From Bretschneidera sinensis (taxonomy: Eukaryota; Streptophyta; Magnoliopsida; Brassicales; Akaniaceae): DNA of 64,000 nucleotides. The position numbers and the translations under genes were made by a program. The notes beneath the pieces were generated by a model. The model ran no database searches. It saw only the letters and a list, made by a program, of their open reading frames with translations, and was not told the origin of the DNA. The stretch is taken from contig CM043700.1 of assembly GCA_023935145.1 (NCBI GenBank), positions 71,210,120 to 71,274,119 of the forward strand, in the 5' to 3' direction. This document shows positions 52,640 to 63,692 of the stretch, piece by piece; position 1 is the stretch's first letter; the number at the start of each line of letters is the position of its first letter.

Positions 52640-53749
52640 CAGTTCATCACCTCCCCAGTGTCACGCATAACCATCACCCACTTGTTTGGACATTGAGACG
52701 CGATGTGCCCTGAAACCAAACATTTAAAACATTTAATATCTCTATTCCTTGAAGGTTGGAAATCTACCTTGGGTTTGTTCTTGCTAGTTCCCTCATCTTT
52801 TCCCTTAGGTTGTTCAGCCTTCCCCTTTACTACAACTCGATCATTTATATCCTACTTTGGTTTCCAATAAGTGATAGAAACTGAAGTATACCTTGCTGCC
52901 CCCTTTCTCTTTAATTGCCTCTCCACTTTCATAGCCATGCGCTCCTCATAATGCTGCAACTTTACTACATTGGCTATATCTCTATTCAAACCACTTAAAA
53001 ATCTGGCCATTGTGGCCTCTCGATCCTCCTCTACATTAACTCGAATTATAGTCACCTCTATCTCCTTTTAGTAATCCTCTACAATCCTAGACCCTTGTGT
53101 AAGGTTTTGTAATTTTTGGTAGAGGTTTCTATAGTAGTCGCTAGGTACAAATCCTCACCTCATAAGAGCTTTCAACTTACCCCATGTTTCTATAGGCCTC
53201 TCATGATTCCTCCTCCTGTTGGTCACTAATTGATCCCACCAAATAATTGCATAACCAGTGAACTCAATTATCGCCAACTTCACCTTCTTCTCCTCTAAAT
53301 AATTGTGACAATAAAAAATCAACTCTATTTTCTTCTCCCAATCTAAATAGACTTCAAGGTCATTCCTACCCTGGAAAGATGGTATTTTCGTTTTGATGCT
53401 CTTAAGGTTCCTATCTACCCTATCTTAACCCCTTGGATTTCTCCTAGGTCCTCTTACATGCATACCTCCTCTAGGTCTGCCCATTTCACCTATTCCAACT
53501 TCAGATGTTATGTCTTCCTTATCTTCATCATCTTCTTCGTTCTCATACTCATTTTCAACGCTAGACTCATGTCTCTTCCTATCTCGCCCACCTTACAGAT
53601 TTATAATCATTACCTCTTGCTGATCTATTCTATCCCTCACCTCCCCCAACATCAAATTCAACTGTTCAAACTGTTGTTGCATGGCCTGCAACACAAAGAA
53701 TGAATTATCTGCCTCCTCTTTAGGTGTTGAGTCACTCTTATGAGACATT
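52640..53749 (-). pseudogene. gag and zinc knuckle of element C
   Basis: ATG near 53749: MSHKSDSTPKEEADNSFFVL, a coiled-coil-like QQQFEQLNLMLGEVRDRIDQ, then stops and frame changes. Capsid parts IPSFQGRNDLEVYLDWEKKI, IETWGKLKALMR and ATMARFLSGLNRDIANVVKL (53055-52852) follow; then the knuckle CFKCLVSGHIASQC (about 52690-52735). Order and wording match gag of B. Not translatable as one protein. Confidence 0.75.
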
Positions 53750-54563
53750 TTTAATGTGCTTCAAAACAAGAATGTTAGTGATAAAATCTCACACACTTCC
53801 TTACGTGTTTACGCTCAAATATTGTCACTCTACTCGTGTTTCACTCTTTTGGCCTTTTCCAATACTATTCTCACCCACTCTTTCCTTTTACCTCACATGT
53901 TTTCCCTTTCAAGTTCTTTAAGAACTAGTTGAACTAAATTAAGACACAACCTTGTATTATTCCAACCAGTAATAAATTCAAGAAACAAGAAAGGAAAAAA
54001 ATGACACAGATCTCAAGGAATTTGTACGAGGAAAGAGCAATTAGGAAACAAGATACTAAAGATGATATATTCAACCCCTTTGAAGATAAATATCAATCAA
54101 TACCAAATCACTTCAATTTTCGGATTGCAAAGTATATCAAACAGCCAGTTCCGATTTTTTTTTTATAACTATGTAGCAACCCTTGAATACGCTACCTTTT
54201 TTTTAATATAGATTCGATCACAAACAGTAACAATAACTGTAATTTATGAAAAAGATTGATCTGATTTCAATAATAAGAAACAAAAATAGAAGGAATTAGA
54301 GCAAAGATTACAGATCTGGAAATTAAAGCAAAGGTTCATGTAGTTTATTAAAGGATTTGTAGATCTTAATTCTTGAATCAAGTACACGAGTAATCAATTG
54401 TGAAAATCACAGATCTAAATTCAAACACACAAAATTAACAAGAATGAAGAGGGAATTGCATATCAGAATAGAAAACCCTAGAACACACCTAAGACAAAAC
54501 CCAAATGTAAGCATTTAAAAGGATAAATCAAACCTAATTTGGAGCCTGAGCTCTGATACCAAC
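53750..54563 (-). other. leader and primer-binding site of element C
   Basis: Untranslated leader, AT-rich, no ORF supported. Minus strand 54561-54550 reads TGGTATCAGAGC, an exact plant initiator-Met primer site, two bases from the LTR. Confidence 0.8.
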
Positions 54564-55279
54564 TGATGTAAACCCGTGGAATGAAAATCCATTGAACCCA
54601 TAATCAAATTGAAACTTACCCAAGAAAGCCAAGAATCAAGTCAAGATAATCTAGACCCGTTGAAATCTTGTTTCAAGAACCTAGATTCGGTGAGAACTCC
54701 ACAAAAGGATTTGCCTTTGATAAGTTCTTAGTTCAATCAAGAATAAGTAGAGAAAACTGAAAAATCTCTATGAAGAAAACTTCATTCACATTCAACTTAC
54801 CCTCAAAATATAGCTATAAGTGTTTTTGTACCCCTCCATGAAACCCTAAGGCCAAATAAGGCCTACATCAATTAAAAGACATGGGTTGAACATCTTTAAG
54901 CCCAAAACATCCTAAACTACATGCCTATACCTAATAAAATAATTTCACTTAATGAATTAAATAGGCCCAAACGCCTACAACTATAGAAATATAAAATAGG
55001 CCCACATGCTTATACTTAATGAAATAAAAAGTCTACACAAAATCAATATGCTATGCCGCCCCCCTCTGTAGCTTGTATCATATGGATTAAAGTTGGTTCT
55101 TCTTCTTTCAAGCCTATCTTGAATGTTGGGGTCTTGCTCGATAAATTTCAAACTCAGCCCAAGTGGATTGCACCAATCCTTGCATCGCTTCCTTGATCTT
55201 CTTAGCTTTTGACCTTGTGATTGACCCATTTGGAACTTGCAAGGGATCCTTAAGACTTGTTCCACCATGGTGCCCATCA
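54564..55279 (-). repeat. 5' LTR of element C
   Basis: TGATGTAAACCC...GGTGCCCATCA, 716 bp. The pol-tail sequence is present (GSITRSKAKKIKEAMQGLVQ) but shifted after WAEFE. Confidence 0.88.
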
Positions 55280-56648
55280 ATAATACTAAAATCCAAGTGA
55301 TTTCAGCAAAAAGTAAAAGCAAGTCTTTTATTTCTTCCTTTAGAATCGGGTAGAGAGGGTGAGAGTTAGAGAGAAAAAGAAGGCAGAAACATTTTTAGAG
55401 AGGAAGAAATGAGAGACTTAGCTCTCTACCTCACATCCTTTATCCATTTACCCTCATACCTTAGAAAACATCTACTTCCAGCTAGGGGAACCGTTCAGTG
55501 CTAAAGATAAGGCACCACGAACGACGGAAGGTGGTGCATGGGTCCACACATCAAACCGGGAATGAAATTGCTTTTTGTTTATGGGCTATTTCCAGTAAGA
55601 AATTGAGGTATATTTGATTTCTAACCTTTCTAAGCTAAAGTACACTTCTTAAAGTTGATTCTTGGACTTTGTTTGAGACGATTTGAGTCTAAATTGAATT
55701 AGTTTGATGTATTTAAAGTTGAATGAAATTATGAAGAAATTTTGGAAATTATATTGTAGATTTGTGATGTTGGAGTTTGATTTGAGTTATAGGTATTATA
55801 AAATATGAAAGTTGAGACCTAGAATAGTATTAGTTTAATTGGATTTGCTTTAATTTCACAAATTGGAGAGTTTCTTTGTTATACTTATAACAGTTTCATG
55901 GAACTTGTTAAGATAAGAAAAATTATGGAAGGAAATAAGAAAAGTTTGTGTTGGGTATTGTCAAAAGTATAAGTTTACATCTATGGAAGTGTAAAGATTG
56001 ATGAAATTATGATTTTATTGAAGTTGAAATGTGGATTATGATGGGATTTTAAGTAAACTTGAACTATAGCATAAAATACCTTAAACTTGTGATTTGAAAT
56101 AGTTTTACATAGGTAAGTTTTGGGCTTAGAAGTTTAATACTTGCTAGAGCTAAAAAGAATTTCTTGAATTAGGAGGATTTTTAGTGATGAAACTAAAGTT
56201 GGGGAAGAATTCTATGTATTTTGGAATTTTCGTGATTTAATCTAAGTTAGTATTTTGAAAAGTGTGAAATTTATGAGTTTAAAATCTTGGTGGTGTAAAG
56301 ATTTAGATTGGTATGGTTTATTTGATTTGGAAGATTTACGAAGTAGTTAGAAGAAGATTTTTAAGTAAAAAGTATAAGAAGAAGAAATGTTGGAAGTAAA
56401 TTAAAAAGTCATTTTTTATTGATCTTAATACTTAAGAAGTTTGAATCTTCTTATAGTTTACTTTGGAATTTACTTGAGTAAATTAAAAAAAGTATCATTA
56501 TCTTGAGAAGTAAATCTCATATTTAATAGGAAAGGAAAGAAAGAATAAGGAAAGGTCGACAAAGAAAAGGAAGCTTATGATATTGTTTTTTATTTATTTC
56601 TTGTAATTACTTGATAAAGATTATTACTAATTTTTAGTGCATATTATA
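55280..56648 (+). repeat. Tekay-like LTR K, second part
   Basis: Continues K after C; AT-rich text with GA-rich stretches (55345-55420) and no supported ORF. It ends where antisense fragment L begins, after GTGCATATTATAA. Confidence 0.5.
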
Positions 56649-58130
56649 ATGTCTCATCCGCGGGTGGGTCTTACCCGAGGAGTTATCACCACCTTTCAAC
56701 TCTGAGCACCCAGACCTATATACAAACATACAAACTCACCAAGAATACAAACATTCTTTCAAACATCACAATTTTGCAAAATCTTAAATTTATATCCAAA
56801 TAATCTTTACAAAATGTCAAACTTTATCTAAATGCAAATAAGAGAAAAACTCCCTTATTACAAGTCTCGAATATTTTCTTTACAGAAACTAGACCATAAC
56901 AAAAAAAAATTAAAATCTCAATAAAAGACCCAAAGGAAAAGGATTTCATAGTTAAGAGCCTTTAAGGACTCCTTTCAACTTTGACCATAGATTTTTTGGT
57001 GCTACTTGAAATGTTAGTAAAACTAAAGGGGTCAGCTAAAATCTCAGTCAGAAACACATTACTAGAGGTAATTTTAATACAAGAATTATCATTTTAATTA
57101 CAAGCTTTATCGTTTAAATTATTTGATTCCTAACTACGTGTAATATAGTTCCTCAAATTTCTGTCTTATTTACTTGATAGAAAACTATTATTTAGATAAG
57201 GGTTCCTCAAATTTTATTTTCTTAGTTTAATTTTGAACATACAATTCTTAACACATTACAATACATGCAACATAAGGTCAATAAACATATGTAGAGTTTC
57301 TATCTCAACACCTTTCTATTAACACAAACAACATTTATGCCCTTCATCAGGCTCAACATATCACCTACCCCTCATGGGCCAATTACAACACACACCCCTC
57401 ATGGGCAAATCATTACAATGCTATGCAATACAATAAAATGCACAATATATCCCCTAACTAAGCTAATCTCATCATCACATGGACGTCTCTCCATGTATCG
57501 GTACATCAAATCATCATATCAAACCATAACGGATCTCCTTTCAGGGTCCTATACGTCCAATAACGTTCCGTACCCTTACACTCCTTGTAGGAAGGGACTT
57601 ACCAATCTCACCCATCACTCGCCCCTCAATAGCATACCATCAATGAATTGTTAAAATGAAAAAATGCATTCATAATGAAATGATAAGCAATTAATCATTT
57701 ACCAATCAACCACATCACAATTTCATAGCAGTCCTATCAATCATTTTCATTACAATCGCATGCAATCACAATTCCTCAAGAACAACTTCATCAAATCATT
57801 TCTAAACTCATACCTTGTACATTTATATCTGCACATATATTTATATAACTCAATATATTTTATACAAACACATTTCTTATAATTCTACCATTGTGATTTT
57901 TTCATCATCAAATGTGTTTTTCATATTTTTATTTCTAATTTTACAACCTAAAATGCTTACTAAAAGTAAGGTGTACTCACTTCGTTACGCACTATACAAC
58001 TAGTACCAAGTCACTTTCTTTCATCTTCAATGATACCCATAACTTGCACCTAGGAGTAAAAAAATATTGAACCCCATCATTCTAAATTTTTATTGAATAC
58101 TATAAAACCCCATCAAATCATTTTTATTGA
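56649..58130 (-). repeat. antisense Tekay-like LTR fragment L
   Basis: The start TGTCTCATCCGCGGGTGGGTC, then TCAACTCTGAGCACC and AAGAATACAAACATTCTTTC, parallel H at 34377-34500. Later, AAAATGCTTACTAAAAGTAAGGTG (about 57951) parallels H at about 36010. The right end is truncated at about 58130. It contains CATGGGCCAATTACAAC-type repeats near 57370. No gene. Confidence 0.6.
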
Positions 58131-58835
58131 GAATAATGTTGCTAGTAAACCATGCTTGTAAAGTGAAAGATGTAGATATGATTGTTGCTTGTAAATGGTT
58201 GGTCTATTGAGTGTGGTTGTGATTTGAATTATGAAAATTTTGATAAATTAAGAGTACTAGTATAATTTGAAATGATGATTATTTCCTTTGGTGATAAGAA
58301 TTTAGAAAAGTAAAAAGTTTTTATATAAAATTCGTAATATATTCATAATTACAATAAAGACCTACATAATAAGATAAGTAATTAATGAATTACTTTTCAA
58401 AGTGATTACTCCTAGTAATGTGTTTCTCACTGAGCTTTTTAGCTCACCCTTTTATTTTTACTAACATTTCAGGAAAACATAAGAAGTTTTCTGGTCAAAG
58501 TCAGTTGGAGTCCTCGTCCACGGCATCCTCATCTCTTTGATCATTTTTGAAAGTCTAAGTTTTTTTCATAACCTAGTAATTGTAAAAGTATTCAAGTCAA
58601 ATTTATTTGAGAAAAACTTTTCTTTTTATCGATGCCCTTGGTAAAACCTTAAGAGTCGATTTGTAATAGTGAAAGTTTCGTATATGTAAAGATGTGTATT
58701 TGTATGGATTTGTAATGATTGAAAGATTATTAGTTGATTTGTAAATTTTGTATGGTTGCATCTTGAGTCAAGGTGCTTAGTGCTAAAGGTAATAGAGCCA
58801 TTCCGAGTAGGGCCCACTCGAGATGGGTCATTACA
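58131..58835 (+). repeat. sense Tekay-like LTR 3' end
   Basis: CTCACTGAGCTTTTTAGCTCACC, TTTCAGGAAAA, GTGCTTAGTGCTAAAGGTAATAG and the end GATGGGTCATTACA (58835). It matches J part 3 and the reverse of H. With L it forms an inverted pair. It may be the end of K. Confidence 0.6.
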
Positions 58836-59561
58836 AGGACCTCGCTCGGGATGGGTGAAGAGGATCCAAGAATGTGATGAGAAATGTATTGGTACCTGGG
58901 GAGATGTACCCGTTGTGTTATGACTAGCCAAATGAATGGAAACAAAATAAAATGGGATATTAAATGGTGAAGCTTGGTATTACATTGCATTGCATTGCGT
59001 TGAGAATGAATATAGTTGACCCAAGAAAGGTATGTGACTAAATTCACCCAAAGAAGGGTATGTAATGTTTATGGATGTGATGAGAAGGTATTTAATATGT
59101 TTACAATTACTTTGATATACATTGTTGTGAGAAATAAAGATATTGTATACATGAACATAATGGTGAACTAAGGAAAATACATAACAAAATTATTGTTTGA
59201 AATGGCGATTACTCTGAGTAATGTGATTACTAGCTAAGCTTTTTAGCTCACCCCCCTTTTTCAAACATTTCAGGAAAGTTGTTGAAACAAAGTGAAACAA
59301 GTTAGAAAAGGAATTTTTGGAGAAAGTTATCTCTATATGGGCTCTTACTCGAGGTCTCCTCGCCTTAGTTGTTTGGGAATTTAGCTTAATGTTTATGTCT
59401 CTATTGTTTTGGAAAAATGTATATGTTGTTGATTTGTTATGAATGTAATTTTATTTAAAGTTTGTGTCTTGTAAAAATTCTTGGTGTTAACCAAGATATA
59501 GTGGACATAGAGTAAAGAATGTGGAAGTAATCATATGTATAAGAGGAATGTATTCAATTAT
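58836..59561 (+). repeat. further Tekay-like LTR fragment
   Basis: It has CTCGCTCGGGATGGGTGAAG, GCATTGCATTGCATTGCG and TAAGCTTTTTAGCTCACCCC with TTTCAGGAAAG (about 59270), again LTR text of this group, possibly a rearranged second copy. No ORF supported. It ends at copia E. Confidence 0.5.
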
Positions 59562-60434
59562 AGTTGGGAAACCACCCTCAAGATGCCCAGGTGGTGATCT
59601 TCCAAACACCCAAGTCTAGAACGACTTGTAATACAACCGAAACAAAACAGGAATCAAACCAATCAAAGAAAGAACACCAGCAATTGTTATTGAGGTTTGG
59701 CAATAGCCTACGTCCTCGTGAGTTCCTCCGAACTTTCTGCACTAAATCAAGGTTTTTTTACAGATATAACAACTCCTCTTCAAGAATCTCAGGTTCTTGA
59801 AGAACGAAAGAAAAGAAAATAGGAATTGATAAGGAACTATTACAAAGCCCTTCTCCCCAATCTATACTACTCTCTCTCTAAACAACCAGCCTCTCTTGTT
59901 GAGATCTATTATAGTGTCTCTCCTGTGTTTTGTGTCTTTGCACCCTCACACTTGCACTTGAATTCTCTTGTATGGTGATGATGTTGATAATCTCTCTTGA
60001 TGTTTTGTTATTGAGGCTAGGTGACCCCTTATATAGTGCACCAACTTCTTCATCCATTCTTTGAGATCAATCTCAACCCTTAGATCTCAAGAACCAAAGA
60101 CCCATGACTCTTTAAGAGTCTAAGTTGTACTGTGTGTTTTGATTATGTCTCACGCACTTTTCAAAAGACTAAAAAAACTTGTCTCAAAGTGGCTTCAAGC
60201 CGCGGCTCAGAACAGGGCATGCAGCGACTTTGAAGGGGGAGAGATACTGCCACTCTGGAGGCTGCAGCTTGGGTGGCCTGTGTCGTGAAGCACAGGGCTG
60301 TGCCGCGGCGCACACAACTCTTCCCTCAACTTCTAGACTTTCTGGAGGCTGAGGCGTGCACACCTTGAGCCATGGCCTGGAGACCTGATGCTGAAGCTTT
60401 TCAAACCTGTTTAATCTTTAAACAAATACCAACA
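59562..60434 (-). repeat. 3' LTR of copia E
   Basis: Starts at AGTTGGGAAACC (first bases decayed) and ends ATACCAACA (60434). TATA box (minus) at about 60028-60036. GC-rich word block at about 60195-60385 with GCCGCGGCTC and GCCGCGGCGC. Confidence 0.85.
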
Positions 60435-60515
60435 ATCTCTACCTTTGTCTAAGCGATTAAACCCGAACCCATTGTGCAGAGAACTCAGAATCCAAACTCA
60501 TCTTGAGTCATCATA

Positions 60516-61948
60516 TCAATCGACTCCAATCCTAAGAAGTTCAAGGCAATGATTGAACTTGCTTAGAGGTAGAACTTTGGTGCCTAAATCTGTAGGATTT
60601 TCCTCCATGGCCACCTTGTCCACATGAATGCATCCTTTCGTAACATTTTCCCGAATGAAATGATACCGAACATCCATATACTTTGTCCTCTCATGGAACA
60701 CCAGATTCTTACACAAGTGCAACGCACTTTGACTATCTGAATACACCACCACTTGCTCTTTCAGGACCTTCAACTCTTCCAACAAACCTTTGCACCACAT
60801 AGCTTCCTTTATAGCTTCCGTTGCTACTATATACTCAGCCTTGGTTGTTGAGAGTGCTATCACCGGCTATAGTTGAGCCTTTCAACTTATACAACATCTG
60901 TTTAAGTTGAAGATGTATAAGGTAATCGATCTTTTTTTGTCCCGGTCTGCTCCATAGTCTGAATCCGCATAACCTTCAAACAGATGGACTTACCCCTCTT
61001 CTCATAAACCAGCCCCACATCTGGGCTTCCCTTCAAGTACCTCAGCAACCACTTCATCCCAAGCCAATGCTCATTTTCAAGATTAATCATAAATCTGTTG
61101 AGAACACTAATTGCATGAGTAATTTCGGGTCTAGTGCTTACCATGGTGAACAGAACTGATCCAACCGCACAAAAGTAAGGGACCTTCTCCATTTCCTTCT
61201 TCTCCACCTTTGATCTCAGACATTGATCACTAGAGAACTTGGAATGACCAACAAGGGGAACCTTCACTGGTTTGCTATCTTCCATAGAGAACTTAGATGT
61301 CATCTTCTCTATGTAGGAAGTCTGAGAAATCTTCAATCTGTTTCTCTCCCTTTCCCGGATTATGCTCATCCCAAGGATCTTCTGTGCATGGCCAAGATCC
61401 TTTATCTCAAACTCCTCACTGAGTTGAGACTTCAATTTTCCTATCCTCTCCATGCTGCTCCCAACCAGCAGCATATCATCAACATAGATGAGGATGATCA
61501 CCACTTCCTCCACCTAGTGCCTCTCGTAATACAAGCACGAATCATAGTAGCTCTTCATGAAACCCAAGCTAGTTACAAAGGAATCAAACCTCTTATTCCA
61601 TTGCTAAGGTGATTGCTTCAGGCCATAGAGAGATTTCTTCAATTGGCATACCAACTCTCCCTGCCTTCATTCCTTATAGTCTTCGGGTTGCCTCATGTAG
61701 ATGGTCTCATCAAGCTCTCCATGCAAGAATGTTGTCTTCACATCTATTTGCTCGATCTCCCAATCAAATTGGACCACCATAGGCAATACTATCCGTATCG
61801 TCTTGTACTTCACAACCAGTGAGAATATTTCGGTGAAGTCTATGTCTTCTCTTTGTGTGAACCCCTTCGCCACCAGCCTAGCCTTATACCGGACTTCATC
61901 CCCTAGAGTGTTCCCTTCTTTGATCTTGTAAATCCATTTACAATCCAC
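60516..61948 (-). pseudogene. RT and RNase H of copia E
   Basis: RT: DCKWIYKIKEGNTLGDEVRY, KARLVAKGFTQREDIDFTEI and IDVKTTFLHGELDETIYMRQ (61948-61667), then a broken stretch, then 61513-60902 with LIYVDDMLLVG (intact catalytic Asp pair), FEIKDLGHAQKILGMSI and YFCAVGSVLFTMVSTRPEIT. RNase H: STTKAEYIVATEAIKEAMWC, VVVYSDSQSALHLCKNLVFH, HVDKVAMEENPTDLGTKVLP and the end ELLRIGVD at 60516. Frameshifts lie at about 61667-61513 and 60902-60863. Confidence 0.85.
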
Positions 61949-63317
61949 AACTCTCTATTTTTCTGGTTTAGGCACCAATTCCTAAGAGTTGTTCTTCCTC
62001 AAAGAATCCATTTCTTCCTCCATAGCTAGCTGCCATCTTGACGAATCCTCACATTTCATGGCATTCATGTAAGTTTTTGGTTCAACCATCCCTCATTCTG
62101 AACAAGGAGATGCTACGTTAGCATTCGCAAACCCATATCTCAAAGGTGGTCTGACCACCCTATTTTCCCGGTCACTTGTGAGCTGATAGTCATTCTGACT
62201 TGCTGCATCATCCCCTTCCAGTTCAGCCTCCTCTCGAGTGTCCTAAGCTTGGCCTTCACCAATGGGCTCTACCAGGTCCGAACTCTCTTGCCTTCCTTGC
62301 TCTACCTGAACTGAATTCTCCTTGATGCTATGCTTCACAAATTTTAGACTGGTTTGCTCACTATCCCCTACAGGGTTAGTTTTCTCCAAATAGCGAAATA
62401 ATAATTCATTAAAAATGACATCCCTACTTATTATGAGTTTCATTCTTTTTTGTTCTAAGGACCACAACCTATACCCCTTAACCCCATCACCATACGCTAG
62501 AAATACACATTTTCTAGACCTTGGACTAAGTTTGTCATCATTTTGATGTGCAAATGCAGCACATCCAAAAGTCCTAAGGTTGTTCAACTCAGAGGGTTTC
62601 CCACTCCACATCCCTTCGGGAGTCTTGAGCTCTAAAGCTCTAGAGGCTGATCTATTAACCAAATATGCAGTAGTAGACCTAGCTTTCCCCTAAAAATATT
62701 TTGGTAAACCGAACCCAATTAACATGTACCTAACCTTTTCTATATGGGTCCTATTCATCCTTTCAGCAACTTTATTTTGCTGAGGTGTTTTTACAACTGT
62801 TCTATGTCTAAGAATCTTATTTAACTCACAGAATTTATCAAAATCCTGATTGCAAAATTCTAAGCCATTATCGGTTTCTAAAGCCTTAACTACCCTACCC
62901 GTTTGAGTATCCAACAATTTTTTCCACACCACAAATTTATCCAAAGCATCTAATTTATTTTTAAGCAAATAAACTCAAACCTTTTCTTAAATAATCATCA
63001 ATTAAAGACAGAAAGTAAAGATTATCTCCCTGTGTTGGTGTTCTTGTTGGTCCCCAAAGGTCCGAATGAATGTAGTCAAGAATGCCCTTACACTTGTGCA
63101 CTCTGGTGTTGAAGCTGACCCGTTGTTGCTTCCCAAGAATGCAACACTCACAGAAATCAAGTTTCTCTACTTTGTCACCACCAAGTAGACCATCATTGCT
63201 GAGAACTTGCAGGCCCTTTTCAATCATATATCCCAAGCGAGTGTGCCAAAGGGCTGCCCTATCCATCTCAGCCATCAAGCTTGTTGCTTGATCCTTAATT
63301 TCTGTCTCTTCGATCAT
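61949..63317 (-). pseudogene. integrase and linker of copia E
   Basis: LWHTRLGYMIEKGLQVLSND, FCECCILGKQQRVSF and LDYIHSDLWGPTRTPTQGD, then a frameshift near 62965. Core: VVKALETDNGLEFCNQDFDK and KTPQQNKVAERMNRTHIEKV, the catalytic Glu kept. Linker 62662-62243: PEGMWSGKPSELNNLRTFGC and FLAYGDGVKGYRLWSLEQKR. It has about 80 bp at 62096-62176 that D lacks, between two copies of CATTCTGA. Confidence 0.85.
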
Positions 63318-63320
63318 CTC

Positions 63321-63692
63321 TTAGAGACTATCTTTTATTGCTGCTTTGATCACTACCAAAGATCCCTTGGTTACCTTGATCTTTCCTCCCTCTGCCTTGT
63401 ATGTATACCCCATGGAATCTAGCTACCCCAATGAGATCAAATTTCTTCTCAAATCCGAAAGATACCTCACATTCCGCAGCAGCCTTGTGACTCCATCAAA
63501 CATCCTCAATTGGATGTCTCTTATCCCCCTCACTTGGCAAGAAGTATCATTCCCCAAGAAAACCTTTCCATCATTAGTTTCCTTGAAATTCTTGAACCAA
63601 TCCCTGTGAGGGCACATGTGATAAGTGTACCTGGAATCCAGGATCAATTTCTCGCTGCCTTGCCTCCTGCTCACATTTAAGCACACAACAAT
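63321..63692 (-). pseudogene. protease of copia E
   Basis: GSEKLILDSRYTYHMCPHRD (DSG as DSR), VFLGNDTSCQVRGIRDIQLR and RYLSDLRRNLISLG, then a stop near 63423; same-frame text runs on to the TAA at 63318-63320 that D shares. Confidence 0.8.

Larger units (their letters stand above)
42438..55279 (-). mobile_element. Ty3/gypsy chromovirus C, CRM-like, split by copia D
   Basis: Read right to left: LTR 54564-55279, primer site, gag, knuckle and protease, [insertion D 46212-52170], pol linker, RT, RNase H, integrase, LTR 42438-43153. Both LTRs are 716 bp, TGATGT...CCCATCA. Flanks are ATAAC (42433-42437) and ATAAT (55280-55284), a target duplication with one change. Without D the element is about 6.9 kb. 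The LTRs differ at roughly one base in ten by eye, so it is old. It is related to B but a different family. Confidence 0.88.
59562..63692 (-). mobile_element. copia element E, 5'-truncated relative of D
   Basis: Same family as D: 3' LTR 59562-60434, RNase H, RT, linker, integrase, protease; homology stops at about 63692 within the start of protease (IVVCLNVSRRQGSEK). Gag, leader and 5' LTR are missing. The surrounding DNA differs from that of D, so E is a separate insertion, not a copy of the region. RT keeps its catalytic YVDD. Overall better preserved than D in pol, but with stops and frameshifts. Confidence 0.85.
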
